Origin: Paenibacillus sp. FSL K6-1330
GTDB lineage: Bacteria; Bacillota; Bacilli; Paenibacillales; Paenibacillaceae
NCBI RefSeq assembly: GCF_037976825.1
Contig: NZ_CP150269.1
Coordinates: 641,001-705,000 of the forward strand
DNA: 64,000 bases
Reading direction: 5' to 3'
Below the pieces are notes generated by a model. It was not told where the DNA came from. It saw only the letters and a list, made by a program, of their open reading frames with translations, and did not search any database. Shown here piece by piece: positions 17,788-26,356 of this stretch (its first letter is position 1; every line of letters starts with the position of its first letter). A program made the translations under genes and the position numbers.

Positions 17788-18795
17788 TTGAAGGCTGTTG
17801 CCACGATTCATGGAAAGGTGATTGTTGATCAAATCGAGAAGCCGGCTGAATTACCGGCAGGTCATGTGCAGATTCGTACCGAATACTCGGCGGTCAGCCC
17901 GGGCACGGAGATGATCTTTATACGAAGAGCATCGGATCAAAAAGTCATTATGGGTTACAGCGCCGTGGGGATCGTCGAAGACTTGGGAGAAGGCGTGAAG
18001 GGACTTGCCGTCGGTCAACGGGTGGCCTGCTATGGGGCTCCTTACGTCCGTCATGCCCAGTGGCTTACGGTGCCTTCCAATCTAACGGCGATTGTTCCGG
18101 ATGGAGTGGACCCGCAAGAAGCGGCATTTGCGGGACTCGGAGCGATTGCGATCCATGCCCTGCGGGTAGCGGATCTTCGTTTTGGCGAATCGGCTGTGGT
18201 GGTCGGACTTGGCATACTGGGGCAGATGATTGCCCAGGTCGCGCACGCGGCAGCTTGCCCGGTTGCGGGATTTGATCTGAACCCGGAGCGGGTACAGGGA
18301 ATGAAGCGGCATATTGCTTATGCCTACGATAACCAGGAGCAGCTTGAGGAGCAGATTCAGCGAATGACCGGCGGGCATGGAGCCGACAGTGTCATTCTGT
18401 GTGCAAGTGGCTCCGGGGAAGAACTCATTAACTCTTCGATGACATGGATTCGGGATAAGGGGAAAATCGTCATTGTTGGTGATTTGTCTATGACGTACGC
18501 CCGGGACCGGATGTTTGGCAAGGAGGCGCAGGTGCTCATATCGCGAGCAGGCGGTCCGGGCCGGTATGACGCAAGTTATGAACTCCGCAATACGGATTAC
18601 CCGATCGGCTTTGTACGCTGGACGGAAGGTCGTAACATCGCGGAATATATTCGTTTGTTGGCCGAAGGGAGAATATCGGTCAAACCGCTGATCTCGCATG
18701 TGGTCCCCGTGGATGAAGCGGGCAAGGCTTATGAGCGGTACGGTCCCGGGTCAACGACGCTGGGGACGATATTTAACTACGCGGACAATGCGTGA
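17788..18795 (+). CDS. Zinc-independent medium-chain dehydrogenase
   Basis: A 335-residue member of the medium-chain dehydrogenase/reductase superfamily. The usual catalytic-zinc motif is replaced by AVSPGTEM and the GHE segment by GYSAVG, as in the SPGTE subgroup, so no catalytic zinc is expected. The NAD(P)-binding strand is VVVGLGILGQM. A GGAGCAGGAGGG site precedes a TTG start at 17788. It ends the sugar operon and probably oxidises a polyol or sugar; the substrate is inferred from context only. Confidence 0.8.
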   Translation: MKAVATIHGKVIVDQIEKPAELPAGHVQIRTEYSAVSPGTEMIFIRRASDQKVIMGYSAVGIVEDLGEGVKGLAVGQRVACYGAPYVRHAQWLTVPSNLTAIVPDGVDPQEAAFAGLGAIAIHALRVADLRFGESAVVVGLGILGQMIAQVAHAAACPVAGFDLNPERVQGMKRHIAYAYDNQEQLEEQIQRMTGGHGADSVILCASGSGEELINSSMTWIRDKGKIVIVGDLSMTYARDRMFGKEAQVLISRAGGPGRYDASYELRNTDYPIGFVRWTEGRNIAEYIRLLAEGRISVKPLISHVVPVDEAGKAYERYGPGSTTLGTIFNYADNA

Positions 18796-18845
18796 ATTCC
18801 GGGAATGGGATTCGCGGTAGAGGAACGAGAAGAGGAATCGTTATA

Positions 18846-18890
18846 GCTGTCTTTCCGAGCAGTGATGCCACTGCAGAAAGACGGCTTTTT
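18846..18890 (+). terminator. Terminator after the dehydrogenase gene
   Basis: GCTGTCTTTC pairs with GAAAGACGGC (one G-T pair) around an inner stem-loop and runs into five T residues. Confidence 0.8.
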
Positions 18891-18924
18891 GCGTGCGACG
18901 GGATCCGATCTGCCAAACTATTAA

Positions 18925-18953
18925 TTTACAATAATATACAATTATATTATACT
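18925..18953 (+). promoter_or_regulatory. Probable SigA promoter of the GH8 gene
   Basis: TTTACA and TATACT are spaced by exactly 17 bases in very AT-rich DNA. The implied leader of about 185 bases before the ATG at 19144 is long enough to hold a regulatory structure, but none was recognised. Confidence 0.55.
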
Positions 18954-19143
18954 AGTAGTAGATATGGATAATTTATCATTTTATATCGAGATATTTACAT
19001 ATCTAATCTTCTTAGGATTTATACATATAAGCAGCATTCCTCGTTTCCATCGATTTTGGAAGGGTGGTGGTTTATTCGAAACCGTTTTACCAAACTGTAG
19101 CGGTAATGGCTTTCCAATTCGAAAAACAAAGGAGCGAAGCGTG

Positions 19144-20367
19144 ATGAAAGTATTCCGAAATTCGATCATCCGTAAGTCGGCTGTGTTGTTCTGTGCTGTT
19201 CTACTGATCTTGCCAGCCGGATTGTCTCTGGCGGCCAACAAGCCGTTTCCCCAGCATACGTCGTATACGAGCGGTTCGATTAAACCAAACAATGTGACGC
19301 AGTCAGCGATGGACAGTGCGGTCAAGAACAAATGGAACAGCTGGAAAGGGTCTTTCCTGAAGCCTGCAGCGACAGGGCAATATTACGTAAAATACAATTC
19401 GGCGGGTGAGACAGTGTCCGAGGCTCATGGCTACGGGATGCTCTTCACCGTTCTGATGGCGGGATACGACAGTAATGCCCAGTCGTATTTCGACGGACTT
19501 TATCGATATTATAAGGCGCATCCGAGTAATAACAATCCATATCTGATGGCTTGGAAGCAAAACAGCAGCTTTCAGAATATAGGGGGAGCCAATTCGGCAA
19601 CGGACGGCGATATGGACATTGCTTACGCACTCCTGCTTGCGGACAAGCAGTGGGGAAGCAGCGGATCGATTAATTACCTCCAGGCAGCTAAGGATATTAT
19701 CAATGCTATCATGAGCAGTGACGTTAATCAGTCCCAGTGGACGCTGCGCTTAGGCGATTGGGCAACAAGCGGCATCTTCGACACCGCCACGCGCCCATCG
19801 GATTTCATGCTGAACCATATGAAGGCATTCCGTGCGGCTACTGGCGATGCCCGTTGGGATAATGTCATTAACAAAACCTATACCATCATCAACTCCATCT
19901 ATAACGGCTACAGCTCCAATACTGGCTTGCTTCCGGATTTCGTAGTCAAGTCGGACAGCAATTATCAGCCTGCGGAAGGGGGATTCCTGGAAGGGGCGAA
20001 TGATGGAAAATACTATTACAATTCATCCCGGACTCCTTGGCGGATTACGACTGACTATCTGATGACCGGCGATACGCGTGCGCTGAATCAATTGAACAAG
20101 ATGAACACGTTCATTAAATCAGCCACAAGCAGCAATCCTGCCAACATCAAGGCAGGGTATAACCTGAACGGCACCGCGCTGGTAACTTATAACAGTGGGG
20201 CGTTCTATGCTCCTTTTGGCGTAAGTGCGATGACTTCGTCCAGCCACCAGAGCTGGCTGAATTCGGTATGGAGTTACACGGCGAACGCATCCGCAGAGGG
20301 ATATTATGAGGAAAGCATCAAGCTGTTCTCGATGATCGTGATGTCGGGGAACTGGTGGTCATATTAA
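19144..20367 (+). CDS. Secreted glycoside hydrolase family 8 (endoglucanase/lichenase/chitosanase type)
   Basis: A 407-residue secreted enzyme. The signal peptide ends near LSLAAN (about residue 30). The catalytic domain is an alpha/alpha barrel. The general acid is probably Glu93 in SEAHGYGM, and Asp156/Asp158 lie in the conserved DGDMDIAYA. GH8 enzymes cleave beta-1,4-glucan, lichenan, xylan or chitosan; the choice cannot be made by eye. The frame is open from 18964, but the ATG at 19144 follows AAAGGAG and starts a good signal peptide. No binding module is present. Confidence 0.88.
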   Translation: MKVFRNSIIRKSAVLFCAVLLILPAGLSLAANKPFPQHTSYTSGSIKPNNVTQSAMDSAVKNKWNSWKGSFLKPAATGQYYVKYNSAGETVSEAHGYGMLFTVLMAGYDSNAQSYFDGLYRYYKAHPSNNNPYLMAWKQNSSFQNIGGANSATDGDMDIAYALLLADKQWGSSGSINYLQAAKDIINAIMSSDVNQSQWTLRLGDWATSGIFDTATRPSDFMLNHMKAFRAATGDARWDNVINKTYTIINSIYNGYSSNTGLLPDFVVKSDSNYQPAEGGFLEGANDGKYYYNSSRTPWRITTDYLMTGDTRALNQLNKMNTFIKSATSSNPANIKAGYNLNGTALVTYNSGAFYAPFGVSAMTSSSHQSWLNSVWSYTANASAEGYYEESIKLFSMIVMSGNWWSY

Positions 20368-20407
20368 ACATCAGGTCCTTTAAGTTTAAGGAATCATAAA
20401 ATAAATC

Positions 20408-20436
20408 CCTGATCCGTTACGGATCAGGTTTTTTTT
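20408..20436 (+). terminator. Terminator after the GH8 gene
   Basis: CCTGATCCG and CGGATCAGG pair around a TTA loop and are followed by eight T residues. Confidence 0.9.
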
Positions 20437-20609
20437 AGTTCTTTCCTACCAATAATTGATTTATAGTAAAAAATAATAAGAATTTGCATTGATATTTCAC
20501 ATAGAGCAATGTTAATATTTTGTTAAATATAAAACATTTTATATTAATATGAATTAAATTCGGGCTGAAGGCTTAACTAAGGGCATTGACATCTTGGTTT
20601 TTCTTTTTG

Positions 20610-20623
20610 TGAAAGGGTTTACA
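20610..20623 (+). promoter_or_regulatory. Degenerate cre-like site before the GH43 gene
   Basis: TGAAAGGGTTTACA matches the cre consensus at 13 of 14 positions, but the mismatch is in the normally conserved central CG. It sits 32 bases before the ATG. The same GG-centred variant recurs at 35530. Confidence 0.3.
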
Positions 20624-20654
20624 AGAATGAAATCGGGAACGAAGGGAGAATCGT

Positions 20655-23060
20655 ATGCACAAGAGCATGGTGCGTAAGATGGCTGTGGCAGGGATAGCGG
20701 CAGTTTTACTGGTTGGAGGTTTAGGCTCTGCAGGTCAAGAACCTTCGACGAGCGGTCCGGAGGTAAACGCGGAGGCAGCGCCGCTAAAGAAGGGGGAGAA
20801 GGCGCCTATATTCCGAGAGGCATCCGTTCATGATCCGTCCGTCATTAAAACAGGGGATACATACTATGTGTTCGGTTCCCACCTGGCCGCCGCCAAATCG
20901 AAGGACCTGATGAGCTGGGGCATGGTGGCGTCGGGGGTCTCGAATGGCAACCCGCTGATTCCGAACGTGACGGAGGAATTGAAGGAAACGCTGGAATGGG
21001 CACAGAGTGATACCTTGTGGGCAGCCGATGTGATTCAGCTGGCAGACGGCAAATTCTATATGTACTATAACGCCTGTAAAGGGGATTCTCCGCGATCTGC
21101 CATGGGGATTGCGGTTGCAGATCAGATTGAGGGGCCTTATAAGGATACGGGCATTATTCTGAAATCCGGCATGTGGGACGAGATCAGTGAGGATGGAACC
21201 ATCTATGATGCAACGAAGCACCCGAATGTGGTGGATCCGGATGTGTTCTTTGATAAGAACGGCAAGCTGTGGATGGTATACGGCTCCTATTCCGGCGGGA
21301 TTTTTATCATGGAGCTGGATCCGAAGACCGGAAAACCGCTGCCTGGGCAGGGATACGGCAAGAAGCTGCTCGGCGGCAACCACAGCCGGATTGAAGGGCC
21401 GTACATGCTCTACAATCCGGTGACGGATTATTATTATCTGTATCTGTCATATGGCGGATTGGATGCGGTTGGCGGCTACAATATGCGGGTCGTCCGCTCC
21501 AAAAGTCCGGACGGTCCTTTCTACGATGCGGAGGGTAACGATATGAGAGAGGTGAAGGCGGATCCTTCCCTTCCGCTCTTTGATGACCGGTCGATTGAGC
21601 CGTATGGCGTGAAGCTGATGGGGAACTATTTGTTTAAGCGCTTGATCGGCGATCCGGGAACGGGAATTGGCACGGGGGCCGTATCGCCGGGCCATAACTC
21701 CGTCTATTACGATGAACGGAATGGAAGAACATTCCTTGTTTTTCACAGCCGCTTCCCGCAGCGGGGGGAAGAGCATGAAATCCGGGTGCATGAATTGTAT
21801 ATGAACCAGGACGGCTGGCCGGTATCCGCTCCATACCGCTATGCGGGTGAAGAAGCCAAGGAATCCAAGAAAATCACGCCGAATGATGCGGCAGGAGACT
21901 ACAAGCTGATTCAACACGGAAAGGATATTTCGTCCGTCATCAAAGAATCGGTGCCAATGGAGCTTCATAAGAACGGCAAAGTTACGGGCGAAGCAGAAGG
22001 CACATGGAAGATCAGCGGAAAGCGGGATGTGCAGCTTACCCTGGATGGAAAGAGTTATAAAGGCGTATTAACTCCGCAGTGGGATGCGGAAGCGAAGCGG
22101 CAGGCGATGACCTTTACGGCCCTTGCGGCCGATGGAACCGCCGTGTGGGGTGTTCGTCAGTTTGATCGGAGCGACAGGGAACTTGTGGATGCCGTGCAGA
22201 AGGATCTGTTCCTCGGGGATGTGAGCGGTGTGTTCTACGATCTTGATTTGCCGTCAGAGGCTTCAGGCAGTGCGGTCATTCGCTGGAGTTCCTCTCATCC
22301 CGAGGTTGTATCAGCCGAAGGTAAGGTCCATCGTCCTGCTGCCGGGGCCGGGGACGCGAAGGTGACGCTGACCGCTCAGATAACGAAGGGTAAAGTGAAG
22401 ACTTCCAAAGCCTTTGACGTGACCGTGCTGCAGCAGTCGGCAGGGCCGTTGCTGCTGAATTATCCATTCAGTGAGAATGAGGGTGGCTCGGTATTAGACA
22501 GCTCGGATAATGGATTTCACGGCAAGGTCCTTGGAGGGGCCAAGTGGAATGAGAAGAGTCGGCAGGGAGGCGGAATGGACTTTGGCGGGACAGACGGCTA
22601 CATTGAGCTGCCGAGTCGGGTTACGGATACAGAGGACTTTACCTTTGCGGCTTGGGTATATTGGAAGGGTGGAGCACCCTGGCAGCGAGTGCTGGACGTA
22701 GGGAATGGACTTGCCAGGCATATGTTTCTGACACCATCCCAGCATTCGGGCGTTCTTCAATTCACGCTGCATGGCAGTGAAGGAGACCAGAGTCTCTTGT
22801 CAAAGGCACCGCTGCCGAGCCATGAATGGACGCATGTTGCGGTCACGCTGCAAGGGAATACCGGTAAGCTGTACGTGAACGGTCAAGTCGTTGCATCTGG
22901 TGATCATATGAAACTGAATCCGAATGAACTACTGGCAACGGAAGCTTATTTAGGTAAAAGCCGTTTTGCGGCCGATCCTTATTTTAACGGGAGCTTGGAT
23001 GAGGTTCGGATTTATAACGAGGCGCTAACCGACAACGAAATCAAGAAGCTGGCGGAATGA
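20655..23060 (+). CDS. Secreted multidomain GH43 glycosidase (arabinanase-like)
   Basis: An 801-residue secreted enzyme. The signal peptide covers about 1-27. The five-bladed GH43 domain spans about 50-400, with Asp60 in VHDPSV as candidate base, Asp194/Asp196 in VDPDVFF, and Glu247 in RIEGPYM as candidate acid. A beta-rich lipocalin-like module follows at about 405-510, as in the Abn2-type arabinanases. Next come a bacterial Ig-like domain (about 520-605) and a C-terminal LamG/concanavalin-like domain (about 612-801). GH43 enzymes of this build cleave arabinan. It has its own start region and is followed by a terminator. Confidence 0.87.
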   Translation: MHKSMVRKMAVAGIAAVLLVGGLGSAGQEPSTSGPEVNAEAAPLKKGEKAPIFREASVHDPSVIKTGDTYYVFGSHLAAAKSKDLMSWGMVASGVSNGNPLIPNVTEELKETLEWAQSDTLWAADVIQLADGKFYMYYNACKGDSPRSAMGIAVADQIEGPYKDTGIILKSGMWDEISEDGTIYDATKHPNVVDPDVFFDKNGKLWMVYGSYSGGIFIMELDPKTGKPLPGQGYGKKLLGGNHSRIEGPYMLYNPVTDYYYLYLSYGGLDAVGGYNMRVVRSKSPDGPFYDAEGNDMREVKADPSLPLFDDRSIEPYGVKLMGNYLFKRLIGDPGTGIGTGAVSPGHNSVYYDERNGRTFLVFHSRFPQRGEEHEIRVHELYMNQDGWPVSAPYRYAGEEAKESKKITPNDAAGDYKLIQHGKDISSVIKESVPMELHKNGKVTGEAEGTWKISGKRDVQLTLDGKSYKGVLTPQWDAEAKRQAMTFTALAADGTAVWGVRQFDRSDRELVDAVQKDLFLGDVSGVFYDLDLPSEASGSAVIRWSSSHPEVVSAEGKVHRPAAGAGDAKVTLTAQITKGKVKTSKAFDVTVLQQSAGPLLLNYPFSENEGGSVLDSSDNGFHGKVLGGAKWNEKSRQGGGMDFGGTDGYIELPSRVTDTEDFTFAAWVYWKGGAPWQRVLDVGNGLARHMFLTPSQHSGVLQFTLHGSEGDQSLLSKAPLPSHEWTHVAVTLQGNTGKLYVNGQVVASGDHMKLNPNELLATEAYLGKSRFAADPYFNGSLDEVRIYNEALTDNEIKKLAE

Positions 23061-23076
23061 CTTACACAGTGCAATC

Positions 23077-23111
23077 ATGAGTTATGAGTTATGGGTTATG
23101 GGTTTTGAGTT
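23077..23111. repeat. Five tandem 7-bp repeats
   Basis: Units ATGAGTT, ATGAGTT, ATGGGTT, ATGGGTT and TTGAGTT run head to tail just after the GH43 gene and before its terminator. They are noncoding. Confidence 0.7.
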
Positions 23112-23113
23112 TT

Positions 23114-23143
23114 GCGTGCAGACTACCGTCTGCACGCTTTTTT
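23114..23143 (+). terminator. Terminator after the GH43 gene
   Basis: GCGTGCAGAC and GTCTGCACGC form a perfect 10-bp stem with a TACC loop and six T residues. Confidence 0.92.
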
Positions 23144-23165
23144 GTATTGGCGTTTAAAATAACGG

Positions 23166-23194
23166 TTGACAGAAGGATGTATATCAGATATCTT
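23166..23194 (+). promoter_or_regulatory. SigA promoter of the doxX-nitroreductase operon
   Basis: A perfect TTGACA and a TATCTT are spaced by 17 bases. The -10 hexamer is the left arm of the first MhqR-like box. Confidence 0.65.
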
Positions 23195-23206
23195 AATATT
23201 AAGTTA
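23189..23206 (+). promoter_or_regulatory. MhqR-like operator 1
   Basis: TATCTTAATATTAAGTTA has the same layout as the Bacillus MhqR box as I recall it (TATCT, 8 bases, AGATA), with one mismatch in the right arm. It covers the -10 region, where a bound repressor would block RNA polymerase. Confidence 0.5.
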
Positions 23207-23300
23207 AGTGACTATATAAAAGTTAGTTGGTTGAAAGGGGTAAGTTTAAAGTGTTCAAACGTTAGCGAAGATGAAGCAGGTTAATCATTCTATATGTATA

Positions 23301-23318
23301 TATCTTTAAGTTAAGATA
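23301..23318 (+). promoter_or_regulatory. MhqR-like operator 2
   Basis: TATCTTTAAGTTAAGATA has perfect TATCT/AGATA arms with 8 bases between. It lies in the leader, 62 bases before the doxX start. Confidence 0.5.
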
Positions 23319-23379
23319 TCGTAAGAATGGTATCGATGAATTTCTATAAATAATAAAAATGAATATGGAGGCGTATAAA

Positions 23380-23784
23380 ATGGCTATAGATATTGGATTG
23401 TTGTTACTTCGTTTGGTGGTTGGGTTGTCGTTCATGGCGCACGGTGCACAGAAGCTGTTTGGATGGTTTGGCGGTTACGGGCCGAAAGGGACAGGCGGCT
23501 GGATGGAATCGGTTGGCATTAAGCCTGGTGTCGCAATTGCGGTGTTGTCAGGTCTGATGGAACTGGTTGGCGGGCTGTTGTTTGCTGCCGGATTTCTCAC
23601 GGTGCTCGGTGCAGCGCTGATCACACTAACGATGCTGGGTGCAATTGTGAAGGTGCATGGCCGGAACGGGTATTGGTCTACAGCGAATGGATATGAGTAT
23701 AATCTGCTGTTGATCGCAGTCGCAGTTGCACTGGCACTCACGGGTGCAGGTGCATATTCACTGGATGCGGTAATCTTTAACTAA
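23380..23784 (+). CDS. DoxX-family membrane protein
   Basis: A 134-residue protein with four predicted membrane helices. The motif [22 protein letters not shown] is the DoxX family signature. In Bacillus the DoxX proteins MhqP and CatD act in defence against quinones and related electrophiles. A TATGGAGG site precedes the ATG at 23380, which is preferred over an upstream in-frame ATG at 23359. It is followed 22 bases later by a nitroreductase gene, the usual partner in quinone-response operons. Confidence 0.87.
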   Translation: MAIDIGLLLLRLVVGLSFMAHGAQKLFGWFGGYGPKGTGGWMESVGIKPGVAIAVLSGLMELVGGLLFAAGFLTVLGAALITLTMLGAIVKVHGRNGYWSTANGYEYNLLLIAVAVALALTGAGAYSLDAVIFN

Positions 23785-23806
23785 TCGATAATGGGGGCGT
23801 GCAGAT

Positions 23807-24433
23807 ATGAGTGATCTGACAACATTAATTAAGAGCCGGAGATCGGCTAATCTGTTTATGGAAGGGATTGAAATCCCGGATAAGGATTTGAATGATATAT
23901 TTAATGAAGTTAAATATGCACCTTCGGCTTTTAATTTGCAGCATACACACTATGTTGTAGTTAAGGATCCCGATATCAAGCACAAAGTTTATGAAGCCGC
24001 CAACAAGCAGCATAAGATACTCACTGCATCGGCCGTTGTCGTTGTGCTGGGGAATAAGCAGGCCTACCGGGAAATCGGGAAAATGAACGAGGGCTTTCTG
24101 AATTTGGGCGTGATCGACAAGCTCGAATATGACATGACGGTTGAATCCGTCACGAACTTTTATGAAGCGGGTGGAGAATCCTTTATGAGGGATGAAGCGA
24201 TTCGCAATGCCAGTCTATCCGCGATGCTGCTGATGATGGTGGCCAAGGACAAGGGGTGGGATACCTGTCCGATGATCGGTTTTGATCCCGTGGCTCTGCA
24301 GAAGGAACTGGATATCCCGGATGCTTATGTGCCTGCCATGCTGATCGCGATCGGCAAGGAAGATGCAAGAAAGCCACGTCCCCGGGGTTACCGCAAGCCT
24401 GTACTGGAATTTGTAAGCTATAATCAATTTTAA
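23807..24433 (+). CDS. Nitroreductase-family flavoprotein (YodC/MhqN type)
   Basis: A 208-residue FMN-dependent reductase. Family marks are the N-terminal KSRRSANLF, the FMN-contact segment APSAFNLQHTHYVVV, and NASLSAMLLMMVAKDKGWDTCPMIGF. These are closest to Bacillus YodC, which reduces quinones or nitro compounds. The operon with doxX and the MhqR-like boxes upstream make a quinone-stress role likely. The terminator at 24455 closes the unit. Confidence 0.87.
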   Translation: MSDLTTLIKSRRSANLFMEGIEIPDKDLNDIFNEVKYAPSAFNLQHTHYVVVKDPDIKHKVYEAANKQHKILTASAVVVVLGNKQAYREIGKMNEGFLNLGVIDKLEYDMTVESVTNFYEAGGESFMRDEAIRNASLSAMLLMMVAKDKGWDTCPMIGFDPVALQKELDIPDAYVPAMLIAIGKEDARKPRPRGYRKPVLEFVSYNQF

Positions 24434-24454
24434 ATGATGCATGATATGAGAGGG

Positions 24455-24497
24455 AGCTCCCGCTGCAGGTCTTTAGATCTGACGGGAGCTTTTTTTC
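24455..24497 (+). terminator. Terminator after the nitroreductase gene
   Basis: AGCTCCCG pairs with CGGGAGCT and seven T residues follow. Confidence 0.85.
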
Positions 24498-24607
24498 ATC
24501 CGCTTTGATAAACAATCCTCTCCGTTTTGACGATGATGAATATAAAGAGATCGGTGCAGCGCCAATCCTAAATACGATTGTATTCATTATATATGGGGGT
24601 GAACGAA

Positions 24608-25717
24608 ATGAAGACGAGGAAGCGGGCGTATCAGCGATCCGGACAGATCATAGTGCTGGCTGTCATGACAATTATGTTACTGGTGGCATGCACGAAGGAG
24701 GTACCGGGATCCATACCGCAAAATAGATCGACTGCCGCCGAGCCGAGCGCAGGAGAAGCTGGGAATCCATCGGAAATGCCGGCAGCGGCAACGGTAAGCT
24801 CGCGTACGGAATTCCAGTCGGAAGATCAAAGCAATCACCAGGTTAAGCAAGAAGCGGAGTCGCCAGAGGGGGAGTCCAATTATGACCCGATTGAAGCAGT
24901 TCTCAATATGTATGAGGCGCTTCAGGCTAACGATTCTACATTATATTTCCGTTATGCTGACATTCCGAGCGTTCGTATGTCCCCCGCCAAGCTGAAGGTG
25001 TTATTCGAAGAGGCTGGCAAGCGTGAAGTGAGACCGGAACGGTTCAAGCTTTTTGATAGAGAAGGGCTGGATCGGGAGAGCCGTCAGATGTTAGCTCTTA
25101 CGTACGGCAGCCAAGCCGAAATTGTGCTGGAAGAGCTTAGTCAGGGCGATCATAACCTGTGGTTTGTGACGGCGTTTACGGATGGACTTAAAGTGGTAGA
25201 GCAATCCACGGTCTATCCCGGAGCCTACGAGCTTGGAAGAGAGGCGACAATGGAAGAACTTATCGCGATAGAGATCCAGCATACGGCTGAAGATAGGGAA
25301 TTTCTTGCGGCAAAAGCGAAGCAGCCTGTATGGAACCCGGTGCAGACCGTTTCCTTACTGTACCAGGCAGCGCAGGCGGAGGATGCAGAAGCCTTTTATG
25401 CGATGTCCGGTGGGGGCGAGGGATACTTTTCGGGTCAGTACGCCCGGGACATGGTGGAATTTACGGAATGGATGAAGTCTTTTGAAAGCGTGCAGCATAT
25501 TTCAATCGAATCGGTTCCGCCGGAGAATATGGCCGGGAGTTATAGAGAAGAATATAATAAAAGCTTTGGCGACACATGGCAATTCATTGTGGCTTGGGAC
25601 CCGAAGCATGAAGCAGGCTACCAAGGGACATACTGGATTATGGCGCCTAGCGAAGACGGAATTCAATATGTGGTAAAGCAGACGCTTACCGCCAATCTGG
25701 AATCTTTTTTCAAGTGA
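24608..25717 (+). CDS. Lipoprotein of unknown function
   Basis: A 369-residue lipoprotein; its lipobox is LLVA-C near residue 24. A Ser/Glu/Gln-rich linker runs to about 100, followed by two similar folded parts. Each begins with a stretch of the type DPIEAVLNMYEALQANDSTLYF or NPVQTVSLLYQAAQAEDAEAFY, so the protein may hold two NTF2-like repeats. No family name is recognised. The ATG at 24608 is preferred over 24578 because GGGGGTG precedes it. It is convergent with the small lipoprotein gene at 25841. Confidence 0.7.
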   Translation: MKTRKRAYQRSGQIIVLAVMTIMLLVACTKEVPGSIPQNRSTAAEPSAGEAGNPSEMPAAATVSSRTEFQSEDQSNHQVKQEAESPEGESNYDPIEAVLNMYEALQANDSTLYFRYADIPSVRMSPAKLKVLFEEAGKREVRPERFKLFDREGLDRESRQMLALTYGSQAEIVLEELSQGDHNLWFVTAFTDGLKVVEQSTVYPGAYELGREATMEELIAIEIQHTAEDREFLAAKAKQPVWNPVQTVSLLYQAAQAEDAEAFYAMSGGGEGYFSGQYARDMVEFTEWMKSFESVQHISIESVPPENMAGSYREEYNKSFGDTWQFIVAWDPKHEAGYQGTYWIMAPSEDGIQYVVKQTLTANLESFFK

Positions 25718-25745
25718 GGAATGGAATACATACATAACGAAGACA

Positions 25746-25818
25746 AATATAGCAGCGCCGCTCATGAAGTGAACGATGACCAAATCGGGTCACAATTCAA
25801 GAGCAGGGCTGCTATATT
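25746..25818. other. Nested symmetrical hairpin between convergent lipoprotein genes
   Basis: AATATAGCAGC and GCTGCTATATT form a perfect 11-bp outer stem. Inside it GCTC/GAGC and TGACC/GGTCA pair in register. It lies 29 bases after one stop codon and 22 bases from the other, so it may end transcripts from both sides, although the T-runs are poor. A small mobile repeat is the alternative. Confidence 0.5.
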
Positions 25819-25840
25819 ACCGTCAATGGGCTTGGTTGAA

Positions 25841-26275
25841 TTACGGCTGAAGATTCTGGAGCATATCCATCGTTTCGTTTATTTTAGTAATGGTTTGAAC
25901 GATGTTGGAATTCTGGAAGTCGGTCACTCCGTTTTGAATTTGATCCATGTAGCCGTTGATGTCAGTCAGCAGCGTGTCATTTAAACCGACCAGATGTTCA
26001 TGGATGTTCTGCGCAAAAGCAGGGGCTTCAATGCCGTTAAACTCCGAGATCCGGGTTTTCATCGCTTCGAGTTCCTTGGTCAGCGTTTCCTTGGCATCTG
26101 TATTCGTAGCGGCTTGTTGGGCAAGCTCCGGAATAGACTCGGCAAATTGGGATGTTTCATTAATAAACGTGGTAGCTTCTTTTGTATAATCCAAAGAATT
26201 GTTCACGCTGTCCACCAAGGAGCAGCCGGAGAGAACTCCCAGTACAAGTGAAATCAACAATAATCTTTTGATCAT
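25841..26275 (-). CDS. Small DUF6376-type lipoprotein
   Basis: A 144-residue lipoprotein with the lipobox VLSG-C about 18 residues in. The rest is almost entirely alpha-helical and includes NSLDYTKEATTFINE and APAFAQNIHEHL, a pattern I associate with the DUF6376 family of Bacillales. Function unknown. AGGAGG sits 6 bases before the ATG at 26275, so this start is preferred over the ATG at 26281. An inverted repeat ATACGT-N5-ACGTAT (26308-26324) lies upstream and could be an operator. Confidence 0.75.
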   Translation of the reverse strand: MIKRLLLISLVLGVLSGCSLVDSVNNSLDYTKEATTFINETSQFAESIPELAQQAATNTDAKETLTKELEAMKTRISEFNGIEAPAFAQNIHEHLVGLNDTLLTDINGYMDQIQNGVTDFQNSNIVQTITKINETMDMLQNLQP

Positions 26276-26356
26276 TCTCATCCTCCTGTCGTCTAAACGC
26301 AGTTCTTATACGTTGTATACGTATGGCCAGGAGAATGGTTGTATTTTTTTCGCGGA

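Noticed and set aside
20586..20614. TTGACA before the GH43 gene as a promoter
   Set aside because: No acceptable -10 hexamer occurs at 16-18 bases.
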